Under the pieces are notes generated by a model, which was not told the origin of the DNA, made no database searches, and saw nothing but the letters and a program-made list of their open reading frames with translations. Both the position numbers and the translations under genes were made by a program. A stretch of DNA of 64,000 nt from Xenorhabdus doucetiae (GTDB taxonomy: Bacteria > Pseudomonadota > Gammaproteobacteria > Enterobacterales > Enterobacteriaceae), in NCBI RefSeq assembly GCF_000968195.1, contig NZ_FO704550.1, positions 1,054,001-1,118,000 on the forward strand. Reading direction: 5' to 3'. How positions within the stretch are numbered: the first letter of the stretch is position 1; the number at the start of each line of letters is the position of its first letter. This document shows positions 35,101 to 42,317 of this stretch, in pieces.

Positions 35101-36572
35101 TCATAGAACAGGTGGAATTGCTGGGTACTGTCCGCTTCCGCCAGCCGGTTATTGTCGTGATAGTGATAGCGTACCATCACGTCATTGAGGCCCCGGTCGC
35201 AGCGGCGGATTTCGGTCAGCAACCCGTCTTCGCGGTACAGCAATACCAATTCAGGGCCGTCACTGTGGGTGACCCGGTTTGGCCGGTGCTGTTCGTTGTA
35301 GTGAAAATCGACGGTGTTGCCGTTGCGGTCACGCAGTGCCGCCAGTTGCCAGCGCTGTGTGTCAGAGGTGGCTGAGAAGCCCGGCCGGGTAAAGTATTTT
35401 CTGACCAGCTGGTTGCGCTCGGTCAGCACAAAGCCCTGTTTCTGCCGGCTCAGGGTAAATTCGGGATGTTCCGGGTTGACACTGTGGTCAACGCTGGGCG
35501 GCAGGGCAAAGTGCAGGGAAGCCCCTTCCAGCGTCAGGATTTCCACCCGGTCACCGGTGACAATGGCCGCCTCGGAAAAGCTGTCCAGCCAGTTTTCGCC
35601 CAGCAGGCCCCGTAACCCCGGCGACCAGCTGCGGGTGAAGGTCAGCGGTATCGTTTGTCCCAGCTCAAGCTCGGTACGCTGGTCAAACAGGCTGCCGGTG
35701 GTCACGTCTATCGGGTCGCCGGAGAAGAATTTTTTGGTCGCCTGCGTGTAACGTTTGACCCCTTTGTTGGCCTGAAACGCCGTTTTGGCACACACTAGGG
35801 TCTTGCCCCTCAGGACATGGCCGACTTTTCTGGCACCCAGCTTTGCCCCGGCCAACACCGCTTGCCGGCCGGTTTTGGTCATCAGTTTGCCGACGCCTTT
35901 CATCAAGCCCCGCGAGGGTGGCACCAGAAATTCGACCGCCACCAGTAACGCCCGCTGCCAGCCGGAGAATTCCTCTTCAATTTCCAGGTAAGTTCCCTGA
36001 CCGGAGCCGATAAAGACCGTGCCGGCACCCCCTTTGATGGCGGCCCCGCACACCAGCTTGTCACCGACCCGCGCCGCCGGCTGGCCGTTGATAAACACCG
36101 ACTCACTGCCCTGGGCTATCAGCGGTGGTGTCGGATGTTTGCTGCACATGGCGATGTCCACTGTCGCCCGCGCGGCCGGTTTTCCCTCAATCATGACGTC
36201 ACCGGAGCCACTGTCCAGCACCCCGTCCGGCGAGCCGAAGCTGTCAATGAAATTCGTGACGGCAGAACTGGCCGCCGCGATGGCATCGCTGGCCAGATAG
36301 GTTAAGCTGCTGCCGACAGCCGCTACAACGAGGGTGGCTCCCAATCCCCCGGTGCCGGCCACCAGTAACCCCACGGCCCCAAAAATCGCCGCCCCAATCA
36401 GGGCACCGGCCACCGCTCCCATCAGGGCACCAAAGAAACTCTTATGCTGGATGGGGTCGCCCTTGCGTGCCGCCGCCGGCCCCCTGGCTCCGCCTGCGGG
36501 CGGCAGGGGCGGCCGGGCATGGGTAGCCCCGACCCGTGCAATCCGGGTAATAATTTCGTCACCTAATCCCAT
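32139..36572 (-). CDS. rhs: PAAR-Rhs polymorphic toxin with C-terminal AHH nuclease domain (T6SS effector)
   Basis: 1477 residues. Residues 35-95 contain hydrophobic helices of the prePAAR/TM type (SFFGALMGAVAGALIGAAIFG), followed by a PAAR domain (about 115-205; VFINGQPAARVGDKL, repeated glycine turns), then the Rhs/YD-repeat cage (about 300-1290, with many GxxxRYxYD units). The conserved DPLGLLGG cleavage-site motif is near residue 1297. The variable C-terminus (about 1310-1477) contains YQAHHVIPKE, an AHH-type HNH/His-Me nuclease signature, with further His residues in ARHQGNHHGY. It is delivered on the VgrG spike and should degrade nucleic acid in target cells. GGAGG precedes the ATG. Confidence 0.93.
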   Translation of the reverse strand: MGLGDEIITRIARVGATHARPPLPPAGGARGPAAARKGDPIQHKSFFGALMGAVAGALIGAAIFGAVGLLVAGTGGLGATLVVAAVGSSLTYLASDAIAAASSAVTNFIDSFGSPDGVLDSGSGDVMIEGKPAARATVDIAMCSKHPTPPLIAQGSESVFINGQPAARVGDKLVCGAAIKGGAGTVFIGSGQGTYLEIEEEFSGWQRALLVAVEFLVPPSRGLMKGVGKLMTKTGRQAVLAGAKLGARKVGHVLRGKTLVCAKTAFQANKGVKRYTQATKKFFSGDPIDVTTGSLFDQRTELELGQTIPLTFTRSWSPGLRGLLGENWLDSFSEAAIVTGDRVEILTLEGASLHFALPPSVDHSVNPEHPEFTLSRQKQGFVLTERNQLVRKYFTRPGFSATSDTQRWQLAALRDRNGNTVDFHYNEQHRPNRVTHSDGPELVLLYREDGLLTEIRRCDRGLNDVMVRYHYHDNNRLAEADSTQQFHLFYEYNEQGLISRWSDGDQTAVDYGYDARGRCIESVGSGGYYPVRLAYEPGITRSTTPQGHTTTWHYNDQQQVTRVETPCGHITRYEYDEWGNLRQQILPQGQVLQLDYLADTGLVTALTEAGGAVWQYHYDDDDQLVSMTDPLGRVWWQQYDDKGNAEDFIAPDGSKTTLTRNAFGLVTKAEDGEGNQRRWEYDDHQRLTKLFDEENRSLRLGYDSHDRLQRLASGGGALWVWEYDRHHRVALSDRPNNSLERFRHDRHGNLTEWTDARGVTWHIEYGPFDLPVARVDGEGHRWQYRYDPDSLQLLEVTNPQGESYRYTLDADGRVVTETDYAGTQWHYAYDGNGNCIEKRDALNQVTRYEYDAAGRMTAMHSPEGTTTYRYDILGRLLEVVAPDSEPLTFEYDDKDRLIKEVQPHGEITRDYPDNVTAERTLHTPDGRCWQAGTQANPVGELKLLNIHGGHRLTLERDEDGHECYRQSDKGFILRQEHTLMGQLSWQRAGRNTSPEFFAASDVADIPQPTLAGLDREYHYDAALNLVAANDERQWLRYVVNGNGQVTSVSDRDRLREHYQYDPAGYPARRFDGLNEIDGERLYQKGHRLRQAGPHLFEYDEAGRMTAMQRWQEGHRPQLTKFRWNSQNQLVGVLTPGGQHWVYRYDAFGRRTEKVCEQAGSRTTYLWDGDQPAEIREYRHDRLYSTRHLVFDGWQLLAQQIQFFTPNPENRPELIAGDVQTHYAVCAPTGEPLALFDPQGHRVWRQPPQSLYGLRLKTGNENAQFDPEQKFAGQWLDEESGLVYNRYRYFSPEAGMYLTPDPLGLLGGTNPYSYVHNPTGWIDPFGLVGCSTKLGKNMMEDMGLSRSTKWSGYQAHHVIPKELANHPALKKINYDIDVAANGIFLRKADNGVSAMARHQGNHHGYTDAVRNALDRIDLQQSKEAISKQVANIQDIAKKGMTDGNIIRSKDMYNTKIFGKDVNQIGRQRVFDRWSRILG

Positions 36573-36583
36573 CTCGGCCTCCG

Positions 36584-37003
36584 TTATGCCGCCTGAAAAC
36601 TGGTCACCACCGCCAGCAGGGCTTCCCGCTGTCCGGCATTAAACGGCTGCGGCGAGGTCAGGTTAAACGCCAGCAGCTGGCTGCCCCGGATTTGCAGCAC
36701 CACCGTCTGGTGCATTTCCCCTTCCGGGCTCTGCCACTGGTAATCCAGCCGCCATGCCGTGTCGCCGCTGAGTTCAAGTTGCAGCCGCTGGTGCTCCTGA
36801 TACCCCGGCAGATGGGTCGCAAATTGCGTCAGGGTTTGTTCATAATAGGCGGCGGGGTCCGTGCCCAGGGGGACCGGGGTGCGGTTTACCACCAGATTGA
36901 CCCCGCTGTCATCCGGCAGCACAAACACGTGCATCGATTCATCGCGCCAGCCGGCGGGGATATTCAGGGTGCCTTCGTTCATCTGGTAAGGGTGTGCGCT
37001 CAT
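36584..37003 (-). CDS. EagR-type adaptor for PAAR-Rhs (DcrB/DUF1795 family)
   Basis: 139 residues of the DcrB-related DUF1795 family, seen in MNEGTLNIPAGWRDESMHVFVLPDDSGVNLVVNR and the YQWQSPEGEMHQTVVLQ core. EagR proteins bind the transmembrane helices of PAAR effectors and load them onto VgrG; the rhs gene next to it has such helices. It is encoded 11 bases upstream of rhs and 104 bases after vgrG, in the standard order vgrG-eagR-rhs-immunity. No signal peptide, consistent with a cytoplasmic chaperone. Confidence 0.88.
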   Translation of the reverse strand: MSAHPYQMNEGTLNIPAGWRDESMHVFVLPDDSGVNLVVNRTPVPLGTDPAAYYEQTLTQFATHLPGYQEHQRLQLELSGDTAWRLDYQWQSPEGEMHQTVVLQIRGSQLLAFNLTSPQPFNAGQREALLAVVTSFQAA

Positions 37004-37107
37004 GGTTTTTCGTTTTCCTTTTCGCTCTTTATTTATCGCATTGGTTCAGCCCATAGCAGAAAAATCCTGCTGAGCCGGTTTTAATAAGGTGATGGGGCTG
37101 TGCGGTA

Positions 37108-39177
37108 TCAGTTCAGGGTGATGACCTCTTTCCCGTTAATAATCACGGCATTGCCGGTAATATGGATGTTGCCGTCTTTATCAATCGAGATACTCCCTTT
37201 GGTATTGCCGATAGTGATGCCGCTCTCGGTGGACTGAAGGGTGATTTGCCCTTTGGCACTGAGTACGCTGGTTTTCTCCACGGTGACCTGCCGGGTCCCG
37301 ATGCTGCTCACTTCCATGCCGACCACTTCTTTATGGCGGTCGGCCCGCACGGTGATGACCTGGTTGTTGCCGACGCTTTCGGTATGGTCGTGCATCACGC
37401 GGGTACTGCGGTCATTGAGCACCGTCGTGTCCATATTTTTCTGTGCATGCAGTGACAGCTTTTCACTGCCCTTGGCATCCTCAAACAACAGTTCGTTATA
37501 CCCCTCGCCCTTGTGGGTCTTGGAACGGAACGCCATCTGGGTTTTGCTGCCCGGCAGCTTGCCCGGCGGGATATTGCTGGCGTGATAAGTTCTGCCGGTG
37601 ACGATGGGCTGGTCCGGGTCGCCGTGCAGGAAGTCCACCACCACTTCCTGGCCGATGCGCGGGATGGCCAGCATGCCCCAGCCCTGACCGGCCCACGGCT
37701 GGGTGACTCGTATCCAGCAGGAACTCTGGTCGTCAGATTTGCCGTACCGGTCCCACGGGAACTGGAGGCGGACGCGCCCGTACTGGTCACAGAAGATTTC
37801 TTCCCCCGCCGGCCCGACGACGGTGGCAATCTGCGGGCCGTCAATGCGCGGTTTTGGCAGCGGCGTTGGCCGCCAGTGCTGGTTGTGGCGGATAAAGCTG
37901 AACTCGCTGTGCAGTGTGGTGCCGCTCCCGCCGGTCGTTGTTTCCAGTGCGCCCGGCTGGCTGCCGGTGTGGCTGGCGCTGACCACCTGCCACGGCTGGT
38001 TCAGGTCGCCGCGTGGGTGGTTAGTCAGTATGAACAGTTTGCCCGGCTGGATGGCAATGGCGTGACCGTGCCCCTGTCCGGTCAGCGCGTCATTGCGCAG
38101 GGCTTCCAGCCGGTAGCGGGTGAACGCTTTGCCGTGGGCTTCGTCCTTGAACCGGCCGGGGTAGTCGTAATGCTCGTAATATTGCTCCTGTAGCTGTTCC
38201 TCCTTCATCTGCTGGCTGAATTCCGCCGGCCACGCCGGATTTTTGAAGGTGTAATCTTTCAGCTCAACTTTGGCCGGCCGCACCTGCGCGCTGCTGGTGA
38301 AGCTGGTTACCGATGGCTCGCCGGTGGTGCTGATATCGCCCGGTTGGTACGGCAGCATGATGCCCGGCGGCACCGAACCGGCGTCATCGGCAAACACCAG
38401 CGTGTTGCGGCCGTTGCCGCATTCGAAGAAGTAGAAGATACCCTCTTCCGCTGTCAGCCGTTGCAGGAAGTCAAAGTCACTTTCCTGATACTGCACACAG
38501 AATTCCCGTGCCGGGTGTGGCTGGCGCAGGCTGAATACTACGTCACGAATGCCATGCTCTTTGAGCAGGGTGGTGAGGATGGTCACGATATCCTGCTGCT
38601 GGAAAATGCGCGAGTTCTGCCGCAGGGAGGTGCGCCATAAATCCGGGCAAATGGTCATCTGGTAGGTGGTCTGGTGCAGCCCGGTGTTGCCCTGTTCAAA
38701 GCGGGCGATGCAGCCACTGATACTGCGCTGCTCTTTGCCATCCTGCGTAATGGTGAGCGTTGCACTGCGGTCAAGGACGGAGGGGAAGTCAATCGCCGGG
38801 TCGGCACTCGCCAACCCCACGCGGAGGTGAAAGGGCCGGGAGAAGCCTTCGCTCAGCGTAAAATCGGTGACGACGAACGTTTGTGGCGGCAGGACACCTG
38901 CCGTCAGGGTAAATTGCAGGCCGCCCGGTGCTGCGCCACTGCCTGACAGGCCGGCGCCGGCCTGTTGCAGCACTCTGGCCGCACCGCTGTGACCGGCTGC
39001 CGCTTGCTGCGCCAGACTCTGACTACTGCCGAGTGGGCCGGCAAAACCACCGGGATTCATCAGGCTGCCCTTACCCCCAAGGCCGGGCGCCTGTTTTGCG
39101 AGTCCCGCTATTTGCTCTCCCTGTTTCAGCAGGGATTGCCCCTTCTGCAACTTCGCCATGTGTTTTTTTATTGACAT
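37108..39177 (-). CDS. vgrG: Type VI secretion tip protein VgrG
   Basis: 689 residues. After an unusual ~85-residue Gly/Ala/Gln-rich N-terminal extension comes the gp27-like domain (FTLSEGFSRPFHLRVGLAS; ESDFDFLQRLTAEEGIFYFFE at about 235-255). The gp5 OB fold follows (GPAGEEIFCDQYGRVRLQFPWDRYGKSDDQSSCWIRV at about 445-480; GWGMLAIPRIGQEVVVDFLHGDPDQP). The C-terminus is a beta-helix needle ending GNAVIINGKEVITLN. It forms the trimeric spike carrying PAAR-Rhs. No T6SS structural genes lie in the window, so it depends on an apparatus encoded elsewhere. AAGGAA precedes the ATG. Confidence 0.94.
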   Translation of the reverse strand: MSIKKHMAKLQKGQSLLKQGEQIAGLAKQAPGLGGKGSLMNPGGFAGPLGSSQSLAQQAAAGHSGAARVLQQAGAGLSGSGAAPGGLQFTLTAGVLPPQTFVVTDFTLSEGFSRPFHLRVGLASADPAIDFPSVLDRSATLTITQDGKEQRSISGCIARFEQGNTGLHQTTYQMTICPDLWRTSLRQNSRIFQQQDIVTILTTLLKEHGIRDVVFSLRQPHPAREFCVQYQESDFDFLQRLTAEEGIFYFFECGNGRNTLVFADDAGSVPPGIMLPYQPGDISTTGEPSVTSFTSSAQVRPAKVELKDYTFKNPAWPAEFSQQMKEEQLQEQYYEHYDYPGRFKDEAHGKAFTRYRLEALRNDALTGQGHGHAIAIQPGKLFILTNHPRGDLNQPWQVVSASHTGSQPGALETTTGGSGTTLHSEFSFIRHNQHWRPTPLPKPRIDGPQIATVVGPAGEEIFCDQYGRVRLQFPWDRYGKSDDQSSCWIRVTQPWAGQGWGMLAIPRIGQEVVVDFLHGDPDQPIVTGRTYHASNIPPGKLPGSKTQMAFRSKTHKGEGYNELLFEDAKGSEKLSLHAQKNMDTTVLNDRSTRVMHDHTESVGNNQVITVRADRHKEVVGMEVSSIGTRQVTVEKTSVLSAKGQITLQSTESGITIGNTKGSISIDKDGNIHITGNAVIINGKEVITLN

Positions 39178-39549
39178 TGTGTGGTTTCCTTATTTTCATT
39201 TGTTGCCTTCAATGTTGTTTTCCCACTGCGTTTCCGATTATGCAGCCCAGCCTCCGGGCTGGCATTCACCGCGTTCAGGCCAGATGCACAGGCAGAAAAG
39301 GGACAGACAAAGCACGCTCTGCCTGCTCGTCTTTTTTCTCATTATGATGGGTTGCTTAATATTCTATCGGCATGTTTTTCATTAAATTCATTACAAATTA
39401 TGTCAGTAGGTGAATTCGGGATGTTATTTTATTGGTTTAAAGATAAATTTAATCAATGTGATATCACCTTTGCTGCTGTTTGGGAAAAATCTGATTGATG
39501 AAGAAACCGTAAAGATCTGCTTTCTTGATTTTCTGAAAATCAATGGATT
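39178..39549. other. Intergenic region upstream of vgrG
   Basis: 372 bases without a gene I can support. It contains the hairpin CCAGCC/GGCTGG near 39246-39261 and a T-rich stretch. Short ORFs on both strands overlap one another and lack ribosome sites. It probably contains the vgrG promoter. Confidence 0.45.
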
Positions 39550-39742
39550 GCTGACTGTTGCCATGGTTTTATCCACGCTGAACTTTCTTACTTTCTGATG
39601 GGAAACTGTCCGTTGATTGGTGTGGATCGGGGTACGGACGGGGAATATGGTGGACATGATGAACCAGAACGTGGGGCAGGTCAGATGGTCAGTCAGCAGG
39701 TTCGGGCAGGTGATGACGCAAAAAATCCTGCCCAACGGTTAA
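39550..39742 (+). pseudogene. Decayed duplicate of the traG-like 3' end
   Basis: Alignment by eye with the TraG-like gene (30288-30621): CTGAACTTTCT...CTTTCTG(A)TGGGAAAC matches the ALNFLTFWWETAR coding stretch, with the Trp codon changed to a TGA stop. A deletion of roughly 150-170 bases follows. Then GTACGGACGGGGAATATGGTGGACATGATG...GGGGCAGGTCAG...TTCGGGCAGGTGATGACGCA matches the GVRMGDMAGMMSQGVGQVRQ...FGQMVMQ tail, ending in TAA. The shared region is clearly homologous but mutated, so it is a relic of another transfer-gene copy bordering the T6SS cassette. Confidence 0.8.
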
Positions 39743-40062
39743 TTATTCAATGGGGTGATGGTATTAAGAATACTCTGAATATTGCCCCATTTATCCCCTT
39801 TTCTTATCCTGTTCAGGGTATTTTGGTGTTGGCTTAACCGAAAACTTAGATGAATATGCTTAATGTGACCTCGGCTATGGTGTGGTGATATGAACTTATT
39901 GCCGTTTTGTTGCATGTCTTTAGTTAAATAGTCTAAATATGCGCCATTGTGATCAACTTCTTGTCAGTTTGATTGAAAATTAAACCGCTCCAGCCATAAT
40001 ACCTTATCTCAAATTTTTCTGACTACCATTCAATAATCATTAAGTATCCGACTGGTTAAATT
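39743..40062. other. Intergenic region upstream of the CDI operon
   Basis: 320 AT-rich bases lacking a credible gene. It should contain the promoter of the cdiB-acyltransferase-cdiA operon; no definite -35/-10 pair or terminator could be picked out. The cdiB ATG has no strong ribosome site. Confidence 0.45.
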
Positions 40063-41766
40063 ATGGCAACGGTGACTCGCAGCAACATGTTCGCAGGGTT
40101 GGCCGGATGGGCTGTATTTGCTGTTCAGCCTGTGCAGGCAGATGACCAACCTTTTATTCATCAGACACAGCAGCAGCAGGCGTTAGAGCAACGCCTGGAG
40201 GCTAAGGCCCCGACGGTGCGACTTTCCGCCGCAGATAAGACAACCTCAGTGTCTGCCCCGAACTTTCCCAAAGAATCCCCCTGTTTTGTGATCCATACAG
40301 TCACCCTGTCCGGCCGGGAAGACCTGCCGCACTGGGTGCCGCTGCAACGGCTGGCCGAGCAGGCTAACGGGCATTGCCTGGGAGCACAGGGGATTGGCAT
40401 CCTGATGAGCAATATGCAGAACCGGCTGATTTCACACGGCTGGGTGACGACCCGCATTCTGGCACCGGAGCAGGATTTAAGTCAGGGGGAACTGAAACTC
40501 AACGTGGTGGCCGGCAAAATCCGGCAGGTGCGCTATAGCGATGAGTCGGATCAGTACGCGACGCTGTATACCGCGATGCCGGCCCGTCCCGGCCATGTGC
40601 TGGATTTGCGGGATATCGAGCAGGGCCTTGAAAACCTCCAGCGCATCCCGAATGTTCAGGCGTCGATGGAGCTGGTCCCGGGCGAGCAGCCGGGGGAAAG
40701 CGATATTATCATTAAACGTCAGCAGTCGCGTTTCTGGCATGTCGGTGCCTGGGTGGATAACAGCGGCACCAAAACCACCGGACAGACACAGGGCGGGCTG
40801 ATGTTTGCGCTGGATAACCCGACGTCACTGAGTGACCTGCTTTATCTCTCCCTGAGCCGTGATTTGGCCTTCTCCCACCGTAAGGACTCTACCAACTATA
40901 CCGCGCATTACTCGGTGCCGTTCGGTTATTGGCAGCTGGCGGTCACCGGCAGTAAATATCATTATATGCAGACCGTGCCGGAACTGAACGGGGATGCTAA
41001 ATATCGGGGAAAAAGCCGGAGCCTGAACGCGCAATTAAGCCGTGTCCTGCACCGTAATGCCAGCGCGAAAACCACCCTGACTTATGGCGTTACGGCCCGT
41101 GAAACCCGCAATTTCATCCAGCAGACCGAAATCACCAACCAGAAACGCCGTACCAGCAGCTGGAGTCTGGGGTTGGATCACCGCCATTATCTCGGTGCGG
41201 CCGTACTGGACGCCGGGGTGCGTTATCAGCAGGGCACGCGCTGGTTCGGCGCATTACCGGCTTATGAAGAGCGCAATGCGAAATCGTCCCCGGATTATGC
41301 GACGGCCAAAGCCGAAATTATCCAGTTGTCGGCGTCGCTGAATACCCCTTTTACGCTTGGCAAGGCGCAGTTCCAGCACCGCATCGAATACCAGAAGCAG
41401 TGGAGCAATACCCCGTTAACGCCGCAGGATCAGTTCAGCATCGGTAACCGCTGGACGGTACGTGGCTTTGACGGTGAACGCACGCTGAGTGCCGATGAAG
41501 GCTGGACACTGCGCAATACCCTGTCATGGCAGACCCCGTTGCCCGATCAACAGCTTTATCTCGGTGCCGATTATGGCCGGGTGGGGGGACGTCATTTGGA
41601 CCGGATAATCGGCCGGACGCTGGCAGGGGGCGTTATTGGCGTGAAGGGCACGGTTCGCCCTGCCAATCTGGCGTATGACATTTCGGTCGGTACGCCCTTC
41701 TCCAAACCGGATGGGTTTAAGACCGATAACGGCCATGTCACTTTCAGCCTGAACTGGCAGTACTGA
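40063..41766 (+). CDS. cdiB: Two-partner secretion outer-membrane transporter (CdiB/ShlB-type TpsB)
   Basis: 567 residues. Signal peptide (ending VQA near residue 26), an N-terminal plug-helix region with HQTQQQQALEQRLEA, two POTRA domains (about 65-220; CFVIHTVTLSGRED, FHVGAW boundary) and a C-terminal 16-stranded Omp85-type barrel ending in SLNWQY, with an aromatic last residue typical of BAM substrates. The barrel contains the conserved RGFDGE motif (VRGFDGERTLS, about residues 467-477), a hallmark of TpsB/Omp85 proteins. It exports the CdiA filament encoded downstream. It is followed 11 bases later by the acyltransferase gene. Confidence 0.93.
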   Translation: MATVTRSNMFAGLAGWAVFAVQPVQADDQPFIHQTQQQQALEQRLEAKAPTVRLSAADKTTSVSAPNFPKESPCFVIHTVTLSGREDLPHWVPLQRLAEQANGHCLGAQGIGILMSNMQNRLISHGWVTTRILAPEQDLSQGELKLNVVAGKIRQVRYSDESDQYATLYTAMPARPGHVLDLRDIEQGLENLQRIPNVQASMELVPGEQPGESDIIIKRQQSRFWHVGAWVDNSGTKTTGQTQGGLMFALDNPTSLSDLLYLSLSRDLAFSHRKDSTNYTAHYSVPFGYWQLAVTGSKYHYMQTVPELNGDAKYRGKSRSLNAQLSRVLHRNASAKTTLTYGVTARETRNFIQQTEITNQKRRTSSWSLGLDHRHYLGAAVLDAGVRYQQGTRWFGALPAYEERNAKSSPDYATAKAEIIQLSASLNTPFTLGKAQFQHRIEYQKQWSNTPLTPQDQFSIGNRWTVRGFDGERTLSADEGWTLRNTLSWQTPLPDQQLYLGADYGRVGGRHLDRIIGRTLAGGVIGVKGTVRPANLAYDISVGTPFSKPDGFKTDNGHVTFSLNWQY

Positions 41767-41777
41767 GGAAGAAGGGC

Positions 41778-42317
41778 ATGTTAATCGGTGATTATGATGT
41801 GCGGGCCCCGTTGTTGCTGGGCGGGAGCGAAAATGACACGGCGATGCTGGGGGCGGCGACCTGGCTGTGGATGCACTCCCCCTTGCACCGGGATGCGCCG
41901 TTAAGTTCGCTGGCCACGTTGCTCCTGCCTTTTATTCACGCCCGGCAGTATGTGCTGGTCAGTCAGCAGGGGCAGCCCGTGTTCTACCTGAGCTGGTCAC
42001 GGTTTGATGAAGAGACTGAACGGCGTTACCTGACGACGGGTGACGGGCATAACCGCAGCCTGGCATCGAACCGGGGTGCCCGGATCTGGATACTGGACTG
42101 GGTCGCGCCGTTTGGCCATAGCCGGGTGATGGCGGATTTAATGAAACATCACATTTTTCCTTATCAGTGTGTCCGGGCGCTTTATCACAAAGGCACAGCG
42201 CGCGGGGCACAGGTGATCCGTTTTCGCGGAGCCGGCGTCAGCCGTGAACAGGCCGCCGAATGGTGGGACAACCATCCCCTGACCGCAGACTTGCCCGAAA
42301 GAGGTGCTGAACGATGA
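41778..42317 (+). CDS. cdiC: HlyC-type lysine acyltransferase (CdiC-like)
   Basis: 179 residues of the toxin-activating lysine acyltransferase family. The SPLHRDAPLSSLATLLLPFI segment carries the catalytic His (about residue 37), and WILDWVAPFGHS carries the conserved Asp of the D-W-x-A-P-F-G motif. RTX-type acyltransferases attach fatty acids to lysines of a protoxin; a subset of CDI operons has such a gene (cdiC) between cdiB and cdiA, where it is thought to modify CdiA. Here it is translationally coupled to cdiA by a 4-base ATGA overlap, supporting CdiA as its substrate. Confidence 0.9.
   Translation: MLIGDYDVRAPLLLGGSENDTAMLGAATWLWMHSPLHRDAPLSSLATLLLPFIHARQYVLVSQQGQPVFYLSWSRFDEETERRYLTTGDGHNRSLASNRGARIWILDWVAPFGHSRVMADLMKHHIFPYQCVRALYHKGTARGAQVIRFRGAGVSREQAAEWWDNHPLTADLPERGAER

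Noticed and set aside
37513..38193. 226-residue plus-strand ORF within vgrG
   Set aside because: Antisense shadow of the well-supported VgrG coding sequence.
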